From: an uncultured Clostridia bacterium
GTDB taxonomy: Bacteria; Bacillota; Clostridia; Oscillospirales; Acutalibacteraceae
Assembly (NCBI GenBank): GCA_946409885.1
Contig: CAMJYF010000021.1
Coordinates: 1 to 11,513 of the forward strand
Reading direction: 5' to 3'
DNA length: 11,513 nucleotides
Under the pieces are notes generated by a model, which did not search any database, was not told the DNA's origin, and saw only the letters and a list, made by a program, of their open reading frames with translations. The translations under genes were made by a program, and so were the position numbers. Of the stretch, positions 6,052-11,513 are shown piece by piece (position 1 is the first letter of the stretch; every line of letters begins with the position of its first letter).

Positions 6052-6781
6052 CATTCTCACCCTGTTCCCCGCTATGTGCCGGGCGGTGTTTTCCGAAAGT
6101 ATCGTGGGCCGCGCCGTGGCAAAAGGGGCGCTGGAGATCTACGCCCGCGATATCCGGGATTACACGCTGGACAAGCACAACCGGGTGGACGACACCCCCT
6201 ACGGCGGCGGTATGGGCATGCTGATGCAGGCCCAGCCCATCTACGACTGCTGGCGGGCGCTGTGCCAGGAGCTGGGGACCAGACCGCATCTCATCTATCT
6301 TTCCCCCCAGGGCAAAACGCTGACGCAGGCCCGGGCGAAGGAGCTGGCGAAGATGGACCACCTCGCCCTGTTGTGCGGCCACTATGAGGGCGTCGACGAG
6401 CGGGTGCTGGAGGAGATCGTGGACGAGGAGATCTCCATCGGCGACTATGTGCTCACCGGCGGCGAGCTGCCGGCGCTGGTGCTGACGGACTGCGTCGCCC
6501 GGATGGTGCCCGGCGTGCTGCCCAATGAGGAGGCCTTTTCACAGGAGAGCCACTACGGCGGCCTGCTGGAGCATCCGCAGTACACCAAGCCCTTTGAATG
6601 GAACGGAAAAACCGTGCCGGAGGTGCTGATCTCCGGCCATCACGCCAACATAGAAAAATGGAAGCGGGAGCAGTCGCTGCTGCGTACTTTACAACGGCGG
6701 CCGGACCTGCTGGATTGTGCCGAATTGACAAAAACTGACCTGGATTTTCTACAAAAGGTAAAAAAAGAGGATTTTAATTAG
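6041..6781 (+). CDS. trmD: tRNA (guanine-N1)-methyltransferase TrmD
   Basis: SpoU-TrmD (SPOUT) methyltransferase that makes m1G37 in tRNAs with G36, using S-adenosylmethionine, to prevent +1 frameshifting; it acts as a homodimer and is usually essential. The 246 residues match the family. The trefoil-knot cofactor site is clear: [11 protein letters not shown] (86-96), [13 protein letters not shown] (110-122), and [19 protein letters not shown] (132-150). R154 is present. At position 169 a glutamate stands where E. coli and H. influenzae have the proposed catalytic base Asp169; this ES(H/F) variant is, as I recall, common in Clostridia. [14 protein letters not shown] (198-211) is the RNA-contact region. 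The start overlaps the rimM end by 11 bases. No obvious terminator follows the TAG stop. Confidence 0.96.
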   Translation: MRIDILTLFPAMCRAVFSESIVGRAVAKGALEIYARDIRDYTLDKHNRVDDTPYGGGMGMLMQAQPIYDCWRALCQELGTRPHLIYLSPQGKTLTQARAKELAKMDHLALLCGHYEGVDERVLEEIVDEEISIGDYVLTGGELPALVLTDCVARMVPGVLPNEEAFSQESHYGGLLEHPQYTKPFEWNGKTVPEVLISGHHANIEKWKREQSLLRTLQRRPDLLDCAELTKTDLDFLQKVKKEDFN

Positions 6782-6792
6782 GCTAATTGCTG

Positions 6793-6883
6793 TAAAACCG
6801 AAAAAAAATATGGTTGAACTGCACAATTCAAAAAAATATAGAACGCGCGGTTTTAGTTTATCATACGAAGTTTTTTTTTCGGT
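6793..6883 (+). promoter_or_regulatory. Competing inverted repeats in the trmD-ptsH interval
   Basis: TAAAACCG (6793-6800) can pair with CGGTTTTA (6848-6855). ACCGAAAAAAAA (6797-6808) can pair instead with TTTTTTTTCGGT (6872-6883). Both share ACCG at 6797-6800, so the pairings exclude each other. All are A/T-rich apart from CCG, and the loops are long, so stability is doubtful. The interval upstream of the ptsH promoter contains no gene. Confidence 0.35.
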
Positions 6884-6894
6884 GTCGATTTTGA

Positions 6895-6952
6895 TTGACT
6901 GCTTCCGAGATTGTGATATAATACTACCATAAGAACATTTATCCGGAAGGAG
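6895..6952 (+). promoter_or_regulatory. Strong promoter and RBS of ptsH
   Basis: TTGACT (6895-6900), 16 bases, then TG-A-TATAAT (6914-6922) with a perfect -10 and extended -10. AAGGAG at 6947-6952 lies eight bases before ATG 6961. This is the best plus-strand promoter in the window, consistent with an abundant protein. Confidence 0.85.
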
Positions 6953-6960
6953 TTTTCCAT

Positions 6961-7224
6961 ATGGTCACCAAGGAGATTACGGTTCAGAATCAGGTCGGTT
7001 TACATGCCCGTCCCGCTACCTTTTTTATCCAGAAGGCGAACGAGTTCAAGTCCTCCATCTGGGTGGAGAAGGAAGAGCGCAGAGCCAACGCGAAGAGCCT
7101 GCTGGGTGTGCTTTCCCTCGGCATCACCGGCGGCACGGATATCAAGATCCTTGCGGACGGTCAGGATGAGAACGAAGCCGTCGACGCGCTGACCAAGCTC
7201 GTTGTGTCCGGCTTTGCCGAGTAA
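6961..7224 (+). CDS. ptsH: Phosphocarrier protein HPr
   Basis: HPr carries phosphate from enzyme I to sugar-specific EIIA proteins of the phosphotransferase system in the cytoplasm. At 87 residues it is full length. The active-site loop GLHARPA places the catalytic histidine at H15 with R17. The regulatory serine is S46 in NAKSLLGVLSLG, the HPr kinase/phosphorylase site used with CcpA in Gram-positive catabolite repression. His15 excludes the Crh paralogue. It stands alone between its own promoter and a strong terminator; enzyme I (ptsI) does not follow, which is usual in many Clostridia but not in Bacillus. Rare arginine codons are absent, fitting high expression. A PTS_EIIC_2 family membrane protein is encoded about 3 kb downstream, but no link is shown. 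Confidence 0.95.
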   Translation: MVTKEITVQNQVGLHARPATFFIQKANEFKSSIWVEKEERRANAKSLLGVLSLGITGGTDIKILADGQDENEAVDALTKLVVSGFAE

Positions 7225-7241
7225 GCAGATTCCGAAAGCGC

Positions 7242-7275
7242 GTGTATCGGGCCGACCGCCCGGTACACTTTTTTT
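7242..7275 (+). terminator. Intrinsic terminator of ptsH
   Basis: An 11-bp stem (7242-7252 with 7258-7268, one G-T wobble) with a five-base loop is followed by seven T residues and, after one A, five more. It lies 17 bases after the ptsH stop. Confidence 0.92.
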
Positions 7276-7281
7276 ATTTTT

Positions 7282-7302
7282 GAGAGTTGAGAGTGAAGAG
7301 TT
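7282..7302 (+). repeat. Heptameric repeat supplying the uvrC leader and RBS
   Basis: GAGAGTT-GAGAGTG-AAGAGTT are three 7-base units that fill the space between the ptsH terminator and the uvrC ATG at 7306. The partial Shine-Dalgarno GAAGAG (7295-7300), five bases from the ATG, is created by the repeat itself. Confidence 0.7.
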
Positions 7303-7305
7303 GAA

Positions 7306-9138
7306 ATGACCAGGATCGAAGAACTCCACAAAAAAGCCGCCGCGCTGCCGGAGCAGCCGGGCGTATATATCATGAAAAACCGGTCCGGCGCCATCATCTA
7401 CATCGGCAAGGCCAAAAACCTGAAAAACCGGGTCAGCCAGTATTTCGGCAACGTGTCCGGCCACACGGTCAAGGTGCGCCGCATGGTGGAAAACGTCCAC
7501 GATTTCGACTACATCATCGTGGGCAGCGAGTTTGAGGCGCTGGTGCTGGAGTGCAGCCTCATCAAGCAGAACAAGCCGAAATACAACATTCTGCTGAAGG
7601 ACGACAAGGGCTATTACTACATCCGCCACAAGGCGGAGGGGTGGCAGTCCGTTTCCGCCGTCAAACAGAAGCTGGACGACGGCGCGGAATACCTTGGCCC
7701 CTATATGGCCTCGGACTACGTCTCCAACGCGGTAAAGCAGGCGCAGGATATCTACCTGCTGCCCCACTGCGGCAAGGTGTTCCCGCAGGATATCAGCCGC
7801 AACAGCCGCCCCTGCCTCAATTACTATATCCACCTGTGCGCCGGGGCCTGCTGCGGCAAGATCTCGCAGGAGGAGCACAACGCCAGCGTGCAGGCGGCCC
7901 TGCGGTTTGTTACCGAGGGCAAAACGGAGACCTTAAAGGCCCTGAAGGCGGAAATGGCCCGGGCCAGCGAGGACCTGGAATTTGAAAAGGCCGCCAAGCT
8001 GCGGGACAAGATCCGTGCCATAGACAAGGTGACCCAGCGCCAGCACGTGGTGGCCAAGGGCGCCAAGGACCTGGATATCTTCGGGGTGGAATCGCTGAAC
8101 GAAAAATCCTGCCTGTGCGTGCTGAAATTCCGCGACGGGGATCTGGTGGCCACGGATACCTTCATCTTTGACCGCATCGAAAAGACGGCGGAGGAATACA
8201 CCGACCTGATCTCCTCCTATTACGCCGCGCGGAACGACTTCCCCGCGAAGGTGGGGGTGGATATCCCCGCCGACGACCTGGACCTGCTGCGGGCGTTTTT
8301 GACGGAAAGCCGGGGCAAAAAGGTGGAGGTGTATACCCCCAAGGCCGGGGAGAACCTGACGCTGATCGAGATGGCCCACAAGAACGCCCAGGAAAAGCTG
8401 GCCCGGGTGCTGGCCTTTGACGACAAAAAAAAGGCGGCCCTGCACGAGCTGCAGGAGCTGCTGCAATTGAAGGACTTTCCGGAATACATCGAATCCTACG
8501 ATATCTCCAACACCAACGGGGACCAGAACGTGGGCGGCATGGTGGTGTTCCGCAACGGCCGCCCGCTGAAAAAGAGCTACCGCCGCTTTATGATCAAATC
8601 CTTTGAGGGGCAGGACGACTTCCGCTCGCTGGCGGAGGTGATCAACCGCCGCATCGGGGAGTATTATCTGGACCCGGACAGCGGCGAGGGCTTCGGCATC
8701 AAGCCGGATCTAATTTTGCTGGACGGCGGCGAGGGCCAGGTGACCGCGGTAAAGGCCGTGCTGGCGGCGCGGGGCTTTGACGTGCCCCTGTTCGGCCTGG
8801 TCAAGGACGGCAAGCACCGCACCCGCGCCATTGCCGACGTAGGGCGGGAGATCGCCGTCAACGACAACCGCAGCGTGTTCACGCTGGTCAGCGAGATCCA
8901 GGAGGAGGTACACCGCTACGCCATCTCCTACCACCGGAGCAAGCGGGACAAGAATTCCCTCATCTCCACCCTGACCCGTATCGAAGGGGTGGGCGAAAAA
9001 AGAGCCCGGAACCTGATGACAAGGTTCCGGACGCTGGACCGCGTAAAGCAGGCGGAGCTGGAGGAATTAGAGGCCGTTCCCGGGGTGGACAAAGCCACCG
9101 CCGGAAGGATATATGCGTTTTTCAGGGAGGAAGAATGA
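7306..9138 (+). CDS. uvrC: Excinuclease ABC subunit C (UvrC)
   Basis: Dual-incision nuclease of nucleotide excision repair, recruited by UvrB to cut on both sides of DNA lesions. The 610 residues are typical. In order: the GIY-YIG 3'-incision domain (GVY at 19-21, IYIGKAKNLKNR at 31-42, E75/E77 in GSEFEALVLE); a cysteine cluster C155, C170, C178 and C182/C183 matching the [4Fe-4S] ligands; a UVR motif for UvrB contact (about 218-241); the RNase H-like 5'-incision domain with D399 (YDISN), D473 (LLDGGEGQ) and H543 (YHRSKR); and two helix-hairpin-helix motifs (about 555-606). All catalytic residues are present. It starts 30 bases after a strong terminator with no visible promoter, so its transcription probably depends on read-through or an internal ptsH promoter. 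Confidence 0.97.
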   Translation: MTRIEELHKKAAALPEQPGVYIMKNRSGAIIYIGKAKNLKNRVSQYFGNVSGHTVKVRRMVENVHDFDYIIVGSEFEALVLECSLIKQNKPKYNILLKDDKGYYYIRHKAEGWQSVSAVKQKLDDGAEYLGPYMASDYVSNAVKQAQDIYLLPHCGKVFPQDISRNSRPCLNYYIHLCAGACCGKISQEEHNASVQAALRFVTEGKTETLKALKAEMARASEDLEFEKAAKLRDKIRAIDKVTQRQHVVAKGAKDLDIFGVESLNEKSCLCVLKFRDGDLVATDTFIFDRIEKTAEEYTDLISSYYAARNDFPAKVGVDIPADDLDLLRAFLTESRGKKVEVYTPKAGENLTLIEMAHKNAQEKLARVLAFDDKKKAALHELQELLQLKDFPEYIESYDISNTNGDQNVGGMVVFRNGRPLKKSYRRFMIKSFEGQDDFRSLAEVINRRIGEYYLDPDSGEGFGIKPDLILLDGGEGQVTAVKAVLAARGFDVPLFGLVKDGKHRTRAIADVGREIAVNDNRSVFTLVSEIQEEVHRYAISYHRSKRDKNSLISTLTRIEGVGEKRARNLMTRFRTLDRVKQAELEELEAVPGVDKATAGRIYAFFREEE

Positions 9139-9157
9139 TCTGATTTCCGGTTCAAAT

Positions 9158-9195
9158 GGGGCTTTGGCGAGCCGTTGGCTCGAAACTCCCCTTTT
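9158..9195 (+). terminator. Terminator of uvrC, between convergent genes
   Basis: Hairpin with a perfect CGAGCC-GTT-GGCTCG head (9168-9182), extended by TTT/AAA and GGGG/CCCC with small bulges, then CCCCTTTT on the plus strand. It lies between the uvrC stop and the stop of the minus-strand gene; the minus side lacks a real T run. Confidence 0.7.
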
Positions 9196-9198
9196 CCT

Positions 9199-10308
9199 TC
9201 AGCAAACCGTTCCCCCTGTCACCGGAATCCTGACCGTCGCCTCGCCCAGCGCGGTATAGGAGCCGTAGTACAGAGCGCCGCCGAAGTAACCCACCGCGCC
9301 CCAGAGGGAACAGCTGTCGTACGCCTCCGGGTACAGCTTTTCCGGCGCGGTAAAACTCCCCCTGCCCAGCAAAAGGGCGGGGATTTTTTGCGTTGTACAG
9401 ATGATTTTGGAAACAGAGACGCCGTCGCCCTTCTCCTCCTTGTCCTCGTCGGTCTGGAAAGTGACGATCAGCCTGCCGTCCGGCAGCTCCGCGATCCCCG
9501 GCGCTGCGGCCTTGGAATTTTTCGTCGACGGGATGTATATATCGCGCGGGGGTGTCCAGTGCTGTCCGTCCGGCGAATACAGCAGCCGGATCACAAACGG
9601 ATAGCCCGCATCCCGGTACGTTGTGCTTTCGATCACGCAGGCGTAACCGCCCCGGGAAAGGGCCGTCCAGACGGGCATCCCATCCCGGGAATGATGGCGT
9701 TCCCCGTTGGAGACGATCCGGCGGTCCGTCCATTTGCCGCCGTCCCACGTCAGGCTTTCAATGTTCTGCTGGGTGGTGACGGCGGTGCTGTCGTTGGCGT
9801 ACAGGCACACAAGCTTTCCGTTCATCTCCCCCAGGCAGGGTTCCCATACACCCCGGAAGGAGTGATCCGGTTCCAGATTCTCTGTGATGACCGAATGAAA
9901 CCGCCAGCTTTTTCCGCCGTCCCCGCTGACGTGGATGCGCAGGGAGGTATAATACCCCTCCGGCGTGTCGCCGATGGCGCGGTAGGCAAGATACAGGCGG
10001 TTTTCAAACTCGCAGAACCAGTAGTTGGCAAGGATGCGGCCGTCGTTGGGAACGGCGGTCTGCTCATCATGCCACGTTTGGCCCCCGTCGTCGCTGAGGC
10101 GGGTGCCGATGCCCTCCGCCGAGCCGAACGCCGCCACCGCCGTACCGTCCGCCATCTGATAATACCGGGAAACGCCGCGGAGGATCTCCCCGCAGGAGGG
10201 GTCCACCGGCGATTTGCCCCGCCGTTCGTTCAAAGAAACGCCGAGCGCGGCGCACCACCCGCCCAGCAGCAAAGAAAGCGAAAGAATAAAAGAAATGATT
10301 CTGTCCAT
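9199..10308 (-). CDS. Secreted sialidase-like (BNR/Asp-box) glycoside hydrolase, GH93-like
   Basis: Predicted exported beta-propeller protein of 369 residues. The N-terminus (MDRIISFILSLSLLLGGWCAAL) is a short basic start and a hydrophobic stretch 4-24: a signal peptide or anchor, without a good lipobox. Asp-box motifs are SDDGGQTW (72-79), SGDGGKSW (128-135) and SPDGQHW (245-251), with WDGGKW (188-193) a degenerate one. VWEPCL (E156), SRDGMP (207-212) and CVIES (E227) resemble the GH93/sialidase-superfamily active site; the 71-residue E156-E227 spacing is close to the E170/E242 pair I recall for Fusarium Arb93A. The substrate (arabinan, sialoglycan or other) is undetermined. ATG 10308 is preferred over an in-frame TTG at 10314 because of spacing from GGAAAGGCGG. 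It is the second gene of an operon with the PfoR-like protein. Confidence 0.75.
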   Translation of the reverse strand: MDRIISFILSLSLLLGGWCAALGVSLNERRGKSPVDPSCGEILRGVSRYYQMADGTAVAAFGSAEGIGTRLSDDGGQTWHDEQTAVPNDGRILANYWFCEFENRLYLAYRAIGDTPEGYYTSLRIHVSGDGGKSWRFHSVITENLEPDHSFRGVWEPCLGEMNGKLVCLYANDSTAVTTQQNIESLTWDGGKWTDRRIVSNGERHHSRDGMPVWTALSRGGYACVIESTTYRDAGYPFVIRLLYSPDGQHWTPPRDIYIPSTKNSKAAAPGIAELPDGRLIVTFQTDEDKEEKGDGVSVSKIICTTQKIPALLLGRGSFTAPEKLYPEAYDSCSLWGAVGYFGGALYYGSYTALGEATVRIPVTGGTVC

Positions 10309-10333
10309 CAGCAAACCGCCTTTCCCGGAATCG

Positions 10334-11416
10334 TCAAGAGAGCTTCATGTCCCCGTCTTTGACCCAGCCGAGCCTGCGGACCGCCTTGTCGATGAAAAAA
10401 GACAGAACGGCGGGAAGGATAACAGCGATCAGAAGCAGCCCGAGCCAGTCCCAGGCGGTGACGGCCTGTTTTGCGCCGGAGGCCACGTCGTTGACCCAGC
10501 CCGTATAGACGCCGATGGGCCCGACGAAGCCGCAGGTCCCCATGCCGGAGGATACCGGGGCGCCGTTCATCTGCAGCTTGAACAGACAGGTCGCCAGCGG
10601 CCCGGTGACGGCGGAGGTCAATATCGGCGCGATCCATATGCGCGGGTTCTTCACGATATTTCCCATCTGAAGCATGGAGGTGCCGATCCCCTGAGAGACC
10701 AGACCGCCCCATTTATTGTCCCGGAACGAGGCCACCGCGAACCCCACCATCTGCGCGCAGCAGCCCGCCACCGCGGCGCCGCCGGCAAGTCCTGTCAGCC
10801 CGAAAGCGGCGCAGATGGCGGCGGAGCTGATCGGCAGCGTCAACGCGACGCCCACCAGAACGGACACCGCGATCCCCATCAGGAGCGGCTGCAGCTCCGT
10901 TGCCTGCATGATAAGATCGCCCACCTTCATCGCCAGCTTTCCCAGAACGGGAGCCAGCAGCGCGGAAAACGCGACGCCGATCCCGATCGTGACGAGGGGC
11001 GTCACCAGGATATCCACCTTGGTCTCCTTAGAGACGGCCTTCCCGAACTCAGACGCCAGTATCGCGACAAAAAAGACCGCAAGCGGGCCGCCCGCGCCGC
11101 CCAGCGCGTTCGCCGCGAAGCCGACGGGGATCAGGGAAAACAATACCATCGGCGGGCAGCGCAGCGCATACCCGATGGCGCAGGCCATGGCGGGACCGCT
11201 CATCGCGGACGCCAGCGCGCCGACGGTATACTCCGTGCCGCCGACCGTCGCCACCGGCGACGTCAGCCACGGGATACGGAACTGCTCCCCCACGGTGCTG
11301 ATGATGGTGCCGATCAGCAGGGAACAGAACAGCCCCTGCGCCATGGCGCCCATTGCGTCCACAAAATACCGTTTTCCGGAAATCACAATGTCTTTCCGTT
11401 TCAAGAATGCCTTCAC
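10334..11416 (-). CDS. PfoR-like PTS_EIIC_2 family membrane protein
   Basis: Polytopic membrane protein of 360 residues with about eight to ten hydrophobic segments (clear ones near 22-41, 64-84, 90-122, 136-156, 177-228, 262-278, 322-341). It matches the PTS_EIIC_2 family (COG3641), whose named member PfoR is a putative regulator of perfringolysin in Clostridium perfringens. Family-typical loops are GGAGGPLAVFF (106-116) and MNGAPVSSGMGTCGFVGPIG (283-302). Members resemble the membrane component of PTS permeases but lack EIIA and EIIB domains; their solutes are unknown. The start is GTG at 11416, eight bases after GGGAG. It has its own promoter and is followed after 25 bases by the propeller gene on the same strand. 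A role in uptake or sensing of a sugar released by that enzyme is inference. Confidence 0.85.
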   Translation of the reverse strand: MKAFLKRKDIVISGKRYFVDAMGAMAQGLFCSLLIGTIISTVGEQFRIPWLTSPVATVGGTEYTVGALASAMSGPAMACAIGYALRCPPMVLFSLIPVGFAANALGGAGGPLAVFFVAILASEFGKAVSKETKVDILVTPLVTIGIGVAFSALLAPVLGKLAMKVGDLIMQATELQPLLMGIAVSVLVGVALTLPISSAAICAAFGLTGLAGGAAVAGCCAQMVGFAVASFRDNKWGGLVSQGIGTSMLQMGNIVKNPRIWIAPILTSAVTGPLATCLFKLQMNGAPVSSGMGTCGFVGPIGVYTGWVNDVASGAKQAVTAWDWLGLLLIAVILPAVLSFFIDKAVRRLGWVKDGDMKLS

Positions 11417-11423
11417 GCGATTA

Positions 11424-11500
11424 TCTCCCGTTTTTTCCGGACGCCATGCCGTCCGTTATTTGACGCTCTCCATTATACAAAAAAAGATTTGGTTTTGCAA
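11424..11500 (-). promoter_or_regulatory. Promoter, leader hairpin and RBS of the pfoR-like operon
   Basis: On the minus strand, TTGCAA (11500-11495), 17 bases, then a perfect TATAAT (11477-11472). The expected leader of about 48 bases contains a 6-bp hairpin CGGACG/CGTCCG (11455-11450 with 11443-11438), then GGGAG (11430-11426) eight bases before the GTG start. The hairpin has no T run after it, so it is not an ordinary terminator. Confidence 0.75.
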
Positions 11501-11513
11501 CGGGTCTTTCCTG

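Noticed and set aside
7000..7878. Minus-strand open frame spanning ptsH and the start of uvrC
   Set aside because: It crosses a strong terminator and two clear plus-strand genes, and its translation is low-complexity and unrecognisable.
9175..10362. Plus-strand open frame of 395 codons over the propeller gene
   Set aside because: The minus strand gives Asp-boxes, a signal peptide and a ribosome-binding site; the plus-strand product has none of these.

Overview
The window looks like chromosomal DNA of a GC-rich low-GC-phylum relative (Bacillota, class Clostridia; probably an uncultured gut-type lineage near Oscillospirales or Christensenellales). The reasons are an HPr with both His15 and Ser46, a PfoR-type PTS_EIIC_2 membrane protein, strong Shine-Dalgarno sequences, classical -10/-35 promoters, intrinsic terminators, and a strong G/C bias at third codon positions. 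No marker fixes the genus. Eleven protein genes are supported. No rRNA, tRNA, CRISPR array or intact transposase was seen.

Left part (1-3625). A repeat element built of two inverted GTAG-hairpins (2-132) precedes fucO, a lactaldehyde/propanediol oxidoreductase with its own promoter and a strong terminator. A Cof-type HAD phosphatase follows. It converges on a minus-strand Gfo/Idh/MocA oxidoreductase, and a second, larger GTAG-hairpin doublet (2461-2630) lies between the two.

Middle (3626-6781). A short A/T-rich divergent promoter region separates the minus-strand oxidoreductase from a plus-strand run: a GNAT acetyltransferase, a second Gfo/Idh/MocA oxidoreductase, rimM and trmD. The oxidoreductase stop overlaps the rimM start (ATGA), and rimM overlaps trmD. 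Thus a sugar-type dehydrogenase is translationally joined to the 30S-maturation and tRNA-m1G37 pair, a place usually held by rpsP/ffh/KH-domain genes.

Right part (6782-11513). ptsH (HPr) is a self-contained unit with an extended -10 promoter and a strong terminator. uvrC begins only 30 nt after that terminator, behind a heptameric repeat that supplies its weak ribosome-binding site. uvrC ends at a hairpin terminator facing a minus-strand pair: a PfoR-like PTS_EIIC_2 membrane protein, then a signal-peptide-bearing sialidase-like six-bladed propeller with GH93-like motifs. The pair plausibly joins extracellular glycan cleavage to transport or regulation.

Most genes are ordinary. The non-ordinary signals are the two BIME-like doublets with matched but different cores, three heptameric repeat tracts next to genes, the oxidoreductase-rimM coupling with a sharp codon-use change across it, and the pfoR-like/propeller operon. 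I did not find a convincing wholly new multi-gene system.
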